NCBI RefSeq assembly: GCF_002013375.1
Contig: NZ_MAEW01000005.1
Span: 1-54,685, forward strand
Reading direction: 5' to 3'
DNA: 54,685 nt
Origin: Mycobacterium sp. D16Q13
Lineage (GTDB): Bacteria; Actinomycetota; Actinomycetes; Mycobacteriales; Mycobacteriaceae
The translations under genes and the position numbers were made by a program. Positions 8,368-18,303 of the stretch are shown piece after piece; the stretch's first letter is position 1, and the number at the start of each line of letters is the position of its first letter. The notes beneath the pieces were generated by a model. That model did no database searches. It saw only the letters and a program-made list of their open reading frames with translations, and was not told where the DNA came from.

Positions 8368-10071
8368 ATGTCAGCCCACGACGCACCCGATATCAAGCCG
8401 CGTAGTCGCGACGTCACCGATGGTCTGGAGAAGACCGCCGCCCGTGGAATGCTGCGCGCGGTAGGCATGGGTGACGACGACTGGGTGAAGCCGCAGATCG
8501 GTGTCGGTTCGTCGTGGAACGAGATCACCCCGTGCAACATGTCCCTGCAGCGCCTGGCTCAGTCGGTCAAAGCGGGCGTGCATGCCGCTGGCGGATACCC
8601 CCTCGAATTCGGCACCATCTCGGTGTCCGACGGCATCTCGATGGGCCATGAAGGCATGCACTTCTCGCTGGTGTCCCGCGAGGTGATCGCCGACAGCGTC
8701 GAGACCGTGATGCAGGCGGAACGGCTCGACGGGTCCGTGCTGCTGGCCGGATGCGATAAATCGATCCCCGGAATGCTCATGGCCGCAGCACGTTTAGATC
8801 TGGCCTCGGTGTTCTTCTACAACGGGTCGATCATGCCCGGCAAGGCCAAGCTGACGGACGGCACCGAGAAGGAAGTCACCATTATCGACGCCTTCGAGGC
8901 CGTCGGCGCCTGCGCACGCGGGCTGATGTCGCGCGAGGATGTCGACATCATCGAGCGTGCCATCTGTCCGGGTGAGGGTGCGTGCGGCGGCATGTACACC
9001 GCCAACACCATGGCCAGTGCCGCCGAGGCACTCGGCATGTCATTGCCGGGCAGCGCCTCTCCTGTCGCGATCGATAAGCGGCGCGAAGAGTACGCACGCA
9101 AGTCCGGAGAGGCCGTGGTGGAGATGCTGCGCCGCGGAATCACCGCGCGCGACATCCTGACCAAAGAGGCCTTCGAGAACGCCATCGCCGTGGTGATGGC
9201 GTTCGGCGGGTCCACCAACGCGGTACTGCACCTGCTTGCCATCGCCAAGGAGGCCGAGGTGGACCTGACCCTTGCCGACTTCACCCGCATCGGCAACAAG
9301 GTGCCCCACCTGGCCGACGTGAAACCCTTTGGGCGCCATGTGATGAAGGACGTTGACGAAATCGGCGGGGTTCCGGTCGTGATGCGGGCTCTGTTGGATG
9401 CCGGGCTGCTGCACGGCGACTGCCTCACGGTCACCGGCCAGACCATGGCCGAGAACCTCGCGCATATCGCGCCACCGGATCCGGACGGCAAGGTGCTGCG
9501 CGCCATGAACAACCCCATCCATCCGACGGGTGGCATCACCATCCTGCACGGCTCACTGGCGCCGGAGGGTGCCGTGGTGAAGTCGGCCGGCTTCGAGTCG
9601 GACGTGTTCGAAGGCACCGCACGGGTTTTCGAGCGGGAGCGGGCCGCACTTGATGCCCTCGAGGATGGCACCATCACCCACGGCGATGTCGTCGTCATCC
9701 GCTACGAGGGCCCCAAGGGCGGCCCCGGTATGCGCGAGATGCTGGCCATCACCGGCGCCATCAAGGGCGCAGGCCTGGGCAAGGACGTGCTGCTGATGAC
9801 CGACGGTCGCTTCTCCGGCGGCACCACCGGTCTGTGTGTTGGGCACATCGCGCCGGAGGCCGTCGATGGCGGGCCGATCGCGTTCGTCAAAGACGGAGAC
9901 CGCATCCGGCTCGATGTCTCCAACGGCAAGCTGGACCTGCTTGTCGACGAGGCTGAAATCGAGAAGCGCCGTGAGGGATTCGAGCCGCTGCCACCGCGGT
10001 ACAAGACTGGGGTGCTGGCCAAGTACACCAAGCTGGTGCAGTCGGCGGCCGTCGGAGCCGTCTGCGGCTAG
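8368..10071 (+). CDS. ilvD: Dihydroxy-acid dehydratase
   Basis: 567 residues. It dehydrates 2,3-dihydroxy-isovalerate and -methylvalerate to the keto acids of valine, leucine and isoleucine synthesis. The IlvD/Edd signatures are present: [10 protein letters not shown] (Fe-S cysteine and lysine), [16 protein letters not shown] (second Fe-S cysteine) and the C-terminal [17 protein letters not shown]. Synteny with Rv0189c supports the name. The stop codon overlaps that of the convergent short-chain dehydrogenase. Confidence 0.95.
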   Translation: MSAHDAPDIKPRSRDVTDGLEKTAARGMLRAVGMGDDDWVKPQIGVGSSWNEITPCNMSLQRLAQSVKAGVHAAGGYPLEFGTISVSDGISMGHEGMHFSLVSREVIADSVETVMQAERLDGSVLLAGCDKSIPGMLMAAARLDLASVFFYNGSIMPGKAKLTDGTEKEVTIIDAFEAVGACARGLMSREDVDIIERAICPGEGACGGMYTANTMASAAEALGMSLPGSASPVAIDKRREEYARKSGEAVVEMLRRGITARDILTKEAFENAIAVVMAFGGSTNAVLHLLAIAKEAEVDLTLADFTRIGNKVPHLADVKPFGRHVMKDVDEIGGVPVVMRALLDAGLLHGDCLTVTGQTMAENLAHIAPPDPDGKVLRAMNNPIHPTGGITILHGSLAPEGAVVKSAGFESDVFEGTARVFERERAALDALEDGTITHGDVVVIRYEGPKGGPGMREMLAITGAIKGAGLGKDVLLMTDGRFSGGTTGLCVGHIAPEAVDGGPIAFVKDGDRIRLDVSNGKLDLLVDEAEIEKRREGFEPLPPRYKTGVLAKYTKLVQSAAVGAVCG

Positions 10072-10880
10072 ACCTTCCGGCCTCTCTTGAGCGCCGGGTG
10101 GCTTCGCGCGACCATGCGCGTGAGCAATCCGCGCGGAAGCAGATGGTTGGCGGCCGCACCGATCCGGTTGGCCAGGCCGGGCACGATCACCGTCTTGCCC
10201 GCTGACAATCCGTCGACCGCGGTCCTGGCGACAGTCGCCGCGTCTACCCACATGACCTTGGGCATCGCGGCTTCGGCGTCCTCGTCCGAGATTCCCACCG
10301 CCGCGCCGAATCCCGTCTTCACCGGACCCGGACACAGCGTGGCGGCACTGACGCCGGTGCCGCGCAACTCCTCGTTGAGCGCGTGGGTGTACGACACCAC
10401 GAATGCCTTCGCGGCCCCGTAGGCGGCCTGCCCAGGCAGCGGGCCGAAGGCGCCGACCGAGCCGAGGTTGAGCACCACACCCCTGCCGCGTGCCACCATC
10501 GGCGGCACAAAACGTGAACAGAGGTCCACCACCGCGCTGACGTCCACCGTCACGAGATTGAGCTCGGCGGCGGGGTCGGATTCGGCGACGGGCCCTGCCG
10601 TGCTCAGCCCGGCGTTGTTCACCAGCACATCAACGGCGAGTCCCAGCTCTGCCACGCGGTACGGCAATTGGGCGCGTTCGTGATCGTTGGACAGATCGAC
10701 GGGTAGCACCCGCGCGGACGGTCCCAGCATCGCGGCCAGCTCATGCAGCCGGTCGGCACGCCGGGCCACCAACACCACGGGGTAGCCACGTCCGGAGAAT
10801 TCGCGCGCCAGCTCTTCGCCGATCCCCGATGAGGCTCCAGTGATCAGGACGGCGGCGTCGACACGCGGTGAAGGGAGCAC
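10068..10880 (-). CDS. Short-chain dehydrogenase/reductase
   Basis: 270 residues with a classical SDR Rossmann domain: TGASSGIG for nucleotide binding, NNAG, then Ser in LGSVGAFG and YGAAK as catalytic residues. ARRADRL after the second strand suggests NADP(H). The substrate is unknown. The only reasonable start is GTG at 10880, without a strong Shine-Dalgarno. It converges on ilvD with a four-base overlap of stops, and lies 49 bases downstream of a TetR gene on the same strand. Confidence 0.82.
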   Translation of the reverse strand: MLPSPRVDAAVLITGASSGIGEELAREFSGRGYPVVLVARRADRLHELAAMLGPSARVLPVDLSNDHERAQLPYRVAELGLAVDVLVNNAGLSTAGPVAESDPAAELNLVTVDVSAVVDLCSRFVPPMVARGRGVVLNLGSVGAFGPLPGQAAYGAAKAFVVSYTHALNEELRGTGVSAATLCPGPVKTGFGAAVGISDEDAEAAMPKVMWVDAATVARTAVDGLSAGKTVIVPGLANRIGAAANHLLPRGLLTRMVARSHPALKRGRKV

Positions 10881-10929
10881 CCGCTGAGCCTATGACGCCG
10901 GCATCCCACGGCCGAGGTAAATCTTCCGG

Positions 10930-11655
10930 CTAGGGAAGGCGCGCGGCGTCGCGATAGCGCTGCGCGTTCCGTGCGATTTCCCCGGGCTCCGGAAGTGGCT
11001 CGTGACTGTCGAGATAGACACCCCCCGCGCGCAGGTTGTCCTCCACGATGAGCCAGATCCGCCGGACCAGACTTTCGATCAATCGCTCCTGCGAGGTCTC
11101 CCCCGGCTGGTCCAGCCAGTAACTCACCGAGGTCTCGGCCATGCCGACAATGCCCATCGCGAGTAGCTCGGCATCGGTATCTACCCCGAACGCATCGAGA
11201 TAGACGGCAAACACCCGCGAAAGATGCAGTCCCGCAGACATTTTGATATCGGCAATGGCGTCCGGTGCGTCTGAATCCTCGGAGAGTGAGCAGCGCGCAA
11301 GATACCGATACAGATTGCGGTGCCCGACCAGAAAACGGACGTACGCACCGATACCCGCCTCGATGATCTGTGCCATCGAGCCGAGCGGCTGCCATACGGG
11401 TGCAAGCTCAGCGATGATCATGTCGCCGGCCCGCCGGGCCACGGCGCGCTGTAGGTCCGCGGCACCGTCGAAATGTCGATAGAGCTTTGTCCGGGTGACC
11501 CCTACATAGACCGCGATCTGCTCCGTGGACGTCTGCGGACCGTGCTCGGCAATGGCGGCCAGGGCGGCCTCGACAAACTCGGCCCGGCGCCGTTCGCGCT
11601 GGCCATCCCACCTGCCAGCGGGGAGTTCTTGGCTGTCGGGCTGCACGAAGCTCAC
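10930..11655 (-). CDS. TetR-family regulator divergent from aldehyde dehydrogenase
   Basis: About 241 residues from the GTG at 11655. It has a TetR helix-turn-helix (IAEHGPQTSTEQIAVYVGV, then TRTKLYRHFDG) and a C-terminal ligand domain. The open frame extends further upstream across a perfect operator-like palindrome, so the longer start is rejected; a GTG at 11646 is also possible. It probably represses itself and the divergent aldehyde dehydrogenase gene at 11751. Confidence 0.8.
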   Translation of the reverse strand: MSFVQPDSQELPAGRWDGQRERRRAEFVEAALAAIAEHGPQTSTEQIAVYVGVTRTKLYRHFDGAADLQRAVARRAGDMIIAELAPVWQPLGSMAQIIEAGIGAYVRFLVGHRNLYRYLARCSLSEDSDAPDAIADIKMSAGLHLSRVFAVYLDAFGVDTDAELLAMGIVGMAETSVSYWLDQPGETSQERLIESLVRRIWLIVEDNLRAGGVYLDSHEPLPEPGEIARNAQRYRDAARLP

Positions 11656-11668
11656 TCTAGCAATGAGG

Positions 11669-11685
11669 TGGTACGTCACGTACCA
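11669..11685. promoter_or_regulatory. 17-bp palindrome, probable TetR operator
   Basis: TGGTACGT-C-ACGTACCA is perfectly symmetrical. It lies between the divergent TetR and aldehyde dehydrogenase genes, just upstream of the TetR start. Confidence 0.7.
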
Positions 11686-11750
11686 TGTGACCCACCGAAC
11701 ACATCACTATCCGAACTATCCGACTTCGACTAGAGCGCGAGCTGACTTCC

Positions 11751-13469
11751 ATGACCGACGTACAGATCGAATCCCCCGTCGACCAGGCACTACAGGACTT
11801 GACTGAAGGCGAAAAGGCTTGGGCCGAAACCTCGTTGGCAGATCGTTTGCAACTGTTGGCGGATACTCGCCAGCGCGTGATCGACAACGCACAGCAATGG
11901 GTGCACGCCGCGGCATTCCAGATCAAGAAACTCGACCCGGAATCACCGCTGGTCGGCGAGGAATGGATCTCGGGCCCGTACGCCGTCGCGGGGGCCGTCG
12001 CCGCCCTGATCGCCAGTCTGGAGCAGCTCCAAGCCGGGCACAGCCCGCTTCGAGACGCCAAATTCGGTGTCACCCCCGGTGGACGCACGACCGTTTCGGT
12101 GTTGCCGCTCAACATCTTTGACAGCCTGCTGCTGTCCGGATTCAGTGCCGAACTGTGGCTGCAGCCCGGCGTCGATCAGGCCGAGGCCTTGCGCACCGCG
12201 GGCCTGGCACAGCGCGATCCCAGCCACACCCACGGTGTTGGCGCGGTGCTCGGTGCCGGCAACATCACCTCCATCGCGCCGCTGGACACCCTGTATGAAC
12301 TGTTCGCCAACAACCGTGTGGTCGCACTGAAGCTCAATCCCATCACCGACCCGTTGTTGCCGGTGTTCACCCAGGTGCTGCAGCCCTTCATCGCAATCGG
12401 CGCGGTACGGATTCTGACCGGTGGCGCCGATGTCGGTACCTACCTGGTGCACCACCAACTGGTCGACCACGTCCACATGACCGGCAGCTCGGTCACCCAC
12501 GACGCGATCGTGTTCGGCACCGGCGACGAGGGTGCACAGCGCAAGGCCGCCAACCAGCCGGTCCTGGACAAGGCCATCACCAGCGAGCTCGGCGGCGTTT
12601 CGCCGACCATCGTGGTGCCCGGCAAGTGGAGCTCATCCGACATCGAGTTCCAGACCCACCACATCGCCACCCAGCGGTTGCACAACAACGGCTACAACTG
12701 CATCGCGTCGCAGGTCGTGGTGCTCTCCAAGGCATGGCCGCAGCGCGAGGAGTTCCTCGCCGCGCTGCGCAAAGCCGTCGACGAGGCACCGCCCCGGCCC
12801 GCCTACTACCCCGGTTCGGACGACCGCGTGGCCGGCGCACAACAGTCCTACCCCGATGCCGAGCGCCTCGGCCAGAACGGCGCGCGAGTGCTCGTCGTCG
12901 ACCCCGAAGATCGCACGGCACTGCTGCGTACCGAGTACTTCGGGCCGGTCCTCGGCGTCATCGAACTCGATGTCGCCAATGACCCGGATGGAGCCCTCTT
13001 CATTCAGGAGGCGGCCCGGGTCGCCAATGACGAGTTCGTCGGAACCCTCGGCGTGAACGTCCTCGCGCATCCCGACACCATCAAAGCGCTGGGATCGGAT
13101 TTCGACACCCTGGTCGAGAACCTGCGATACGGCACCGTGGCTGTCAACGCCTGGACCGGCGTGGGCTACCTGACCCCCTCGGCCACCTGGGGCGCGTTCC
13201 CCGGCCACCTTCTGAACGACGTACAGAGCGGCATCGGCGTCGTGCATAACGGTTTCCTCGTCGAGAAGCCGGAACGCACCGTGGTGCGCGGCCCGTTCCG
13301 GCCGTTCCCGAGGTCTTTTGCCCATGGAGAGTGGGCGCTGTCCCCGAAGCCGCCGTGGTTCGTGAGCAATGCCACCGCAGCGGGCACCGGCGAATTGCTG
13401 GTCGACTTCGCCAGTAAGCCCAGCCTGCTGAAGGTGCCGAAGATCTTTATCTCCGCACTGCGCGGCTGA
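11751..13469 (+). CDS. Aldehyde dehydrogenase family protein
   Basis: 572 residues, longer than the usual 480-500 of aldehyde dehydrogenases. The fold is recognisable: SELGGVSPTIVV carries the general-base Glu, and GYNCIASQVVV the catalytic Cys. TEYFGPVLGVIEL is the conserved C-terminal cofactor-loop motif. The N-terminal region (first ~120 residues) and the extended C-terminus are atypical, so this is a divergent subgroup whose substrate I cannot assign. It is transcribed divergently from its probable TetR regulator. Confidence 0.83.
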   Translation: MTDVQIESPVDQALQDLTEGEKAWAETSLADRLQLLADTRQRVIDNAQQWVHAAAFQIKKLDPESPLVGEEWISGPYAVAGAVAALIASLEQLQAGHSPLRDAKFGVTPGGRTTVSVLPLNIFDSLLLSGFSAELWLQPGVDQAEALRTAGLAQRDPSHTHGVGAVLGAGNITSIAPLDTLYELFANNRVVALKLNPITDPLLPVFTQVLQPFIAIGAVRILTGGADVGTYLVHHQLVDHVHMTGSSVTHDAIVFGTGDEGAQRKAANQPVLDKAITSELGGVSPTIVVPGKWSSSDIEFQTHHIATQRLHNNGYNCIASQVVVLSKAWPQREEFLAALRKAVDEAPPRPAYYPGSDDRVAGAQQSYPDAERLGQNGARVLVVDPEDRTALLRTEYFGPVLGVIELDVANDPDGALFIQEAARVANDEFVGTLGVNVLAHPDTIKALGSDFDTLVENLRYGTVAVNAWTGVGYLTPSATWGAFPGHLLNDVQSGIGVVHNGFLVEKPERTVVRGPFRPFPRSFAHGEWALSPKPPWFVSNATAAGTGELLVDFASKPSLLKVPKIFISALRG

Positions 13470-13473
13470 GAAT

Positions 13474-13920
13474 TTACGACGGCCACCTGACGGTGGTCGT
13501 CGGGGTGAATATCCGTGTGGGACTGATGCGCGGGGACGTGGGCACGGGGAATCGCCACGGTACGGGCGGGCGAGGCGGCATGTAGGTGAAGATGTCGATG
13601 AAGTACGCGACTCCACCGACGAGGCTGGCCAGACCGCACACCAGCAAGATCAAATCCCACGGATCGAATGTCGCGCTGCCCGAATCCGCGGCCATGTACA
13701 CGTACACCACCCGGACAAACATGATGATCAGCGAGGCTCCACCGATCACGCCGAGTATCGAGAAACACGTGTGCACGAGGGCCATGTGGTGGGAGCCGCC
13801 TGCGTAGGCGACGGCATTGCCCCAGCGACTGGCCATCAGTGCACCCAAGCCGAGTATGGCCGGGACACTCACCCCGACGACAATCTTCCCGGGCACATCG
13901 CGATAGTCGACGAGCGCCAT
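13474..13920 (-). CDS. Small membrane protein, Rv0188-like
   Basis: 148 residues with three to four hydrophobic segments (VVGVSVPAILGLGALMA, MALVHTCFSILGVIGGASLII, LILLVCGLASLVGGVAYF) and a Pro/Arg/Thr-rich cytoplasmic-looking tail. AAGGAG is six bases before ATG 13920. In M. tuberculosis a transmembrane protein (Rv0188) lies at the same position between ilvD and the O-methyltransferase. Function unknown. Confidence 0.75.
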   Translation of the reverse strand: MALVDYRDVPGKIVVGVSVPAILGLGALMASRWGNAVAYAGGSHHMALVHTCFSILGVIGGASLIIMFVRVVYVYMAADSGSATFDPWDLILLVCGLASLVGGVAYFIDIFTYMPPRPPVPWRFPVPTSPRISPTRIFTPTTTVRWPS

Positions 13921-14020
13921 TACCGACTCCTTCGGCCGCGACGACAGCGGGTTAGGTGTTAATACCACGAGGCTCGTGCTGGCGACTCAAAATCCAGGAA
14001 ACGGGCGTACCCTCACGGAA

Positions 14021-14665
14021 GTGACTCTCTCCCAATCAGTGTGGACCGACACCGACGACTACCTGGAGCGCACCGTCGCCACCGACGCGGCCGAGCTGGA
14101 CCACATCCGGCAGGCACAGCAGGAAGGCGGCCTGCCCGATATCGCGGTATCTGCCGCGCAGGGCAAGTTCCTGTACTTGTTGGCCACGATTGCCAAGGCC
14201 AGCCGAGTGCTGGAGATCGGCACCCTCGGCGGGTACAGCACCGCATGGCTCGCCAAGGCGGTAGGCCCTGACGGTGCGGTGGTGACGCTGGAGTTTGATC
14301 CCAAACACGCCTCCGTCGCGCAGGCCAGCCTGAAGCGCGCCGGGCTCGCCGAACGTGTGGAGGTCCTGGTAGGCCCGGCACTGGATTCGCTGCCCTCGGT
14401 CGAGGGGCCGTTCGATCTGGTGTTCATCGATGCCGACAAATCCAACAACCCGGGCTATCTCGATTGGGCGCTGCGGCTCACTCAACCCGGGGCAGTCATT
14501 GTGGTGGACAACGTGATTCGCTGGATTTCGGAAGAAGGCCCGAACGCCGAAGGCACCCGCCAGGCTTTGGAACGGCTGGGCTCTGATCCACGTCTGGATG
14601 CCACCGCGCTGCAGACGGTGGGCGTTAAGGGCTGGGACGGGCTGGCGATCGCCGTCGTGCGCTAG
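14021..14665 (+). CDS. Class I O-methyltransferase, Rv0187-like
   Basis: About 214 residues. It is an AdoMet-dependent methyltransferase of the catechol-O-methyltransferase-like family 3: LEIGTLGGYSTAWLA is the AdoMet loop, VTLEFDP the acidic ribose ligand, and VFIDADKSN the metal-binding Asp region. The VIVVDNVIR motif is also conserved. Start chosen at GTG 14021; a GTG at 13976 would add 15 residues without family similarity. Its stop overlaps that of the convergent metallopeptidase-like gene. Confidence 0.87.
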   Translation: MTLSQSVWTDTDDYLERTVATDAAELDHIRQAQQEGGLPDIAVSAAQGKFLYLLATIAKASRVLEIGTLGGYSTAWLAKAVGPDGAVVTLEFDPKHASVAQASLKRAGLAERVEVLVGPALDSLPSVEGPFDLVFIDADKSNNPGYLDWALRLTQPGAVIVVDNVIRWISEEGPNAEGTRQALERLGSDPRLDATALQTVGVKGWDGLAIAVVR

Positions 14666-15168
14666 CGCACACCCTCACGGGCGTACACGGTGCGCAGGAC
14701 GAACTCAACCTCCGGCCCCATGGCTAGCCCCGCCAGCTCCGCATAGAGGGTTACGAACTCGTGCCCGTGTGCCGGGCCGTCCTGTGGACACAGGTGGTGC
14801 GCCAGCTCGTGCAGAATCACCAGTTCCCGCATGGCCCAGGCACTCCCGTTGCGATCGTCCGGAACGGCGATGGCCGCCCGGTCTCCGTCGCGCTCGTAAT
14901 GCGCAGCCGTCGCGCCGCGACGGGCACGCACCGTGACGGGCCCGGCGGTCCATCTGCTCGCCACGAGGGCCAGCACGTCATCGACATAACGCTGCACCGA
15001 TTCCACCGACGCGAAGCGCGCCTCGGGTGGGAGCGTCAATCTGGTGCCGAAGAAATCGATATCGCGCTGACTGTGACTCGCCGCCCGCTCGAACATGGTG
15101 CGCACAAACTCCTCGGCCGCGTATACCTTGGCGCGCTGGGAATCACGTGGCCGTGGCTGATCGCTCAG
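14662..15168 (-). CDS. HExxH metallopeptidase-like protein (Rv0185-like), probable CTG start
   Basis: Zinc-binding HELAHH motif, a compact putative metallohydrolase typical of actinobacteria. An ATG/GTG start would cut into the conserved N-terminal RAKVYAAEEFVR segment. The best start is CTG at 15168: GGAG lies five bases upstream, and CTG overlaps the TGA of the upstream DUF2786 gene as CTGA. This gives 168 residues, with the Zn motif at residues 120-125. From memory the M. tuberculosis homolog is 169 residues. The substrate is unknown. Confidence 0.78.
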   Translation of the reverse strand: MSDQPRPRDSQRAKVYAAEEFVRTMFERAASHSQRDIDFFGTRLTLPPEARFASVESVQRYVDDVLALVASRWTAGPVTVRARRGATAAHYERDGDRAAIAVPDDRNGSAWAMRELVILHELAHHLCPQDGPAHGHEFVTLYAELAGLAMGPEVEFVLRTVYAREGVR

Positions 15169-15917
15169 TTCTGCTCCAATGCGCCGCGAGCACCAGCTAA
15201 TTCGGAGCTACTGCCAAGCCTGGCCCGCCGCCCGGCACGATCGCCCGCGCGGCGGGCGTGCGAGGAGTAACCGGCCTGCGCGCTCACCGCGCGCCACCTC
15301 CCGCGTGCCGTCGAGGTGCCCTTATAGAAATCACGCAGCTCGATGTCCTTGTCCCGCAACACTAGTTCGGTTCCCGTGCCGCGCTTCTCGGTCTTCACTG
15401 CCTCGGCACGCGCCTCCTGCCGGGCATCGGAGAGCCGCTGCCCCACCCGTGTGCCGAACGCCAGCTGAAAGTTCAGGCGGGCCGTAATGGTCGGGGTGGG
15501 CCGGTGCGCACCGGAGCCGATGTAGGTGTCCGAGGCCCTGACCATCTGGACCACCAGGCTGGCGTAGAGCGCGTGGACGGCGTCGATGTCCTCGGCGAAA
15601 CCGTAGGCATACACATACGTCGAGTTGGACGCGACATCGCACGTGACGTCGTTGGCGCCGGCGATCAACGCGAACAGGTTGACGTAGGTCCGCAGGCCGC
15701 GGGTGCCCGCCTCACCGATGGTGATGGTGCGCTGGATGGGCCGCGCCTGCGCATCTCGCTTGGCCGAGTGCGCCCGGGCGACCGCCAAGTCGATCGAGGT
15801 CGCGGTGGCCAGTCGCTGTGCCGCCGCCATGAAGGCCTCGGCCTCGTGCGCGTTGTCGGTGCCCTCGGCCTGACGGAGCAGAGCGGCGATCCGCGAGAGC
15901 TGCTTGTCCTCTGTCAC
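15165..15917 (-). CDS. DUF2786 protein (Rv0184-like)
   Basis: About 250 residues from GTG 15917 (ATG 15947 is an alternative). The N-terminal DUF2786 helical domain is visible (LSRIAALLRQAEGTDNAHEA, then EAFMAAAQRLA); the C-terminus is rich in Arg, Ala and Ser. Function unknown. It is translationally coupled to the downstream HExxH protein, and the pair is conserved together in M. tuberculosis as Rv0184-Rv0185. This suggests that they act together. Confidence 0.78.
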   Translation of the reverse strand: MTEDKQLSRIAALLRQAEGTDNAHEAEAFMAAAQRLATATSIDLAVARAHSAKRDAQARPIQRTITIGEAGTRGLRTYVNLFALIAGANDVTCDVASNSTYVYAYGFAEDIDAVHALYASLVVQMVRASDTYIGSGAHRPTPTITARLNFQLAFGTRVGQRLSDARQEARAEAVKTEKRGTGTELVLRDKDIELRDFYKGTSTARGRWRAVSAQAGYSSHARRAGDRAGRRARLGSSSELAGARGALEQN

Positions 15918-15976
15918 GAAGGCCAGGTTAGGCGAGCCCGGCGACATACCGCGGTAGCAAGCATCACCCACACTTC

Positions 15977-15994
15977 TGACAACCATGATTGTCA
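15977..15994. promoter_or_regulatory. Near-perfect 18-bp palindrome between divergent genes
   Basis: TGACAA-CCATGA-TTGTCA is symmetrical except for one base pair. It lies between the divergent DUF2786 and DUF2236 genes. The regulator is unknown. Confidence 0.45.
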
Positions 15995-16054
15995 ATCTGT
16001 TCGGGTTGTGTTTCGATAGCCGGACACACGACATGGGGAGACAGTGGAGGCCGC

Positions 16055-17314
16055 GTGACCCTTCAGGAAGATGCCGTACTGCCCGCGGCATACGCGGAGA
16101 ATCTCGCCAACCCGGCACCGGCGCACACGGGAGTGCGAAACGCCCTCCGCCGCTGGACGGGGTTCGATCTCACGCCATCCGACGAGGTGGTGCGCCAATA
16201 CGGGGAAGGTCTGTGGATAACCGATCCGGTCGCCGAGCGCTTCGTGGCAGAGGTCTACTACGGGCAGATCGGCCCGGAGCGCGGCCGAGCGCTCCTTGAC
16301 CGCGCCCTCAACGAGGGAATCGACGCCGTCGAGGATGCGCCCGAATCGATGCGGGCGTTGTTCGCCGAGTTCGACACGCTGCCTCCCTGGGCCGATCCGG
16401 AGCTCATCGAGGCCGGGGCCGCGGTGTGGCGGCGGTGGGGCTACGACATGGGCTCCATCGCCAATGCGGGCACCATGGACACCTACACCGAGGGCTGGCT
16501 GGCAACCCCTCTGTCACTGGCGGGCGGCTACGCGGGCCAGGGCGCGATGCATCGCCACCTCGAGACCAGCAGGTGGTGGCTAGAGTGCGCACGGCCCGGT
16601 GCCGCTCTGGACCGGTATTCGGTAGCCCGGCAGATCACCATGAAGATCCGCGTCATGCACGTCTCCGTGCGCCGCGGCGTGCGCCAGCATCCCGAATGGC
16701 GCCGCGAGCAGTGGGGCGAGCCGATCAGCCAATCGGAGATGTTGCTGACACTCATCGCCGGCAGCGTGGCGCCCGGGCTAGGACTGTGGGCCGTCGGTTA
16801 TCTCACGACTCGATCGGAAATGGTTGCGGCCCTGCACTTTTGTCGATACTTGGGCTATCTGCTCGGGGTGCGGTGCGATGACATCTACCCCGAGACGGTC
16901 GCCGATGCGGTACGGATTCTGTATCACTTCGACGCCACCCGCGCCTATGACGGTGGGGACGCCTCACGCGAGCTCGTGGAGTCGTTCGTTCCGTCGTTCA
17001 CGCCGAACCCCGGCTCATCACCGGTCAATCGCCTCCGGGGACTGTTCCACCTGCAACTGCAGGCGGGTTTCACGAGGCTGTTCATGCTGCCGTGGAACCG
17101 CAGGCTCTACCGGATCCCCACCGGCTGGCTCGGCACCGCGGCACTTGTCGCTCGTGCCCCGTTTATCGCCGCGATAGAACTCGCCCGCCACGCTGTCCCC
17201 GCCGTAGACCGCCGCTGGCAGGACGGCAAGATGCGGCGCTGGGAACACTGGATCGACTGGCAGTCCGGCGCGCACACCCATGACTTCCGCGATCTGTCAC
17301 AGATGCGGCGCTAA
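16055..17314 (+). CDS. DUF2236 (MpaB-type oxygenase) family protein
   Basis: About 419 residues from GTG 16055, which has TGGAGG four bases upstream. Family features include the His- and Arg-rich helical core (SVARQITMKIRVMHVSVRRG) and an N-terminal TDPVAERFVAE-like segment. Characterised DUF2236 relatives include MpaB oxygenases and latex-clearing protein-like haem enzymes, so an oxidative role is possible but unproven. It sits between genes that are adjacent in M. tuberculosis (Rv0184 and Rv0183), so it is an insertion relative to that genome. Confidence 0.77.
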   Translation: MTLQEDAVLPAAYAENLANPAPAHTGVRNALRRWTGFDLTPSDEVVRQYGEGLWITDPVAERFVAEVYYGQIGPERGRALLDRALNEGIDAVEDAPESMRALFAEFDTLPPWADPELIEAGAAVWRRWGYDMGSIANAGTMDTYTEGWLATPLSLAGGYAGQGAMHRHLETSRWWLECARPGAALDRYSVARQITMKIRVMHVSVRRGVRQHPEWRREQWGEPISQSEMLLTLIAGSVAPGLGLWAVGYLTTRSEMVAALHFCRYLGYLLGVRCDDIYPETVADAVRILYHFDATRAYDGGDASRELVESFVPSFTPNPGSSPVNRLRGLFHLQLQAGFTRLFMLPWNRRLYRIPTGWLGTAALVARAPFIAAIELARHAVPAVDRRWQDGKMRRWEHWIDWQSGAHTHDFRDLSQMRR

Positions 17315-17401
17315 TCGCCACTACTCCGCCTTCGACACGCCGTCTTTCGACGCATTCGTCGAGTGGCTCGCGCAGAACGCGGCGTGTCGAGCAGAGGCCC
17401 G

Positions 17402-18274
<873 letters not shown>

Positions 18275-18277
18275 TCA

Positions 18278-18295
18278 ACTAGAACACGTTCTAGT
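18278..18295. promoter_or_regulatory. KstR-type operator
   Basis: ACTAGAAC-AC-GTTCTAGT has perfect 8-base arms. It fits the TNNAACNNGTTNNA form described for KstR, the mycobacterial cholesterol-catabolism repressor. It ends eight bases before the DUF3556 ATG and overlaps its likely -10 (TAGTGT). Confidence 0.65.
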
Positions 18296-18303
18296 GTGGG
18301 CGC

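Noticed and set aside
12633..13616. 327-codon minus-strand frame antisense to the aldehyde dehydrogenase
   Set aside because: Composition is Arg/Gly-rich, as expected for a shadow frame, with no recognisable motif.
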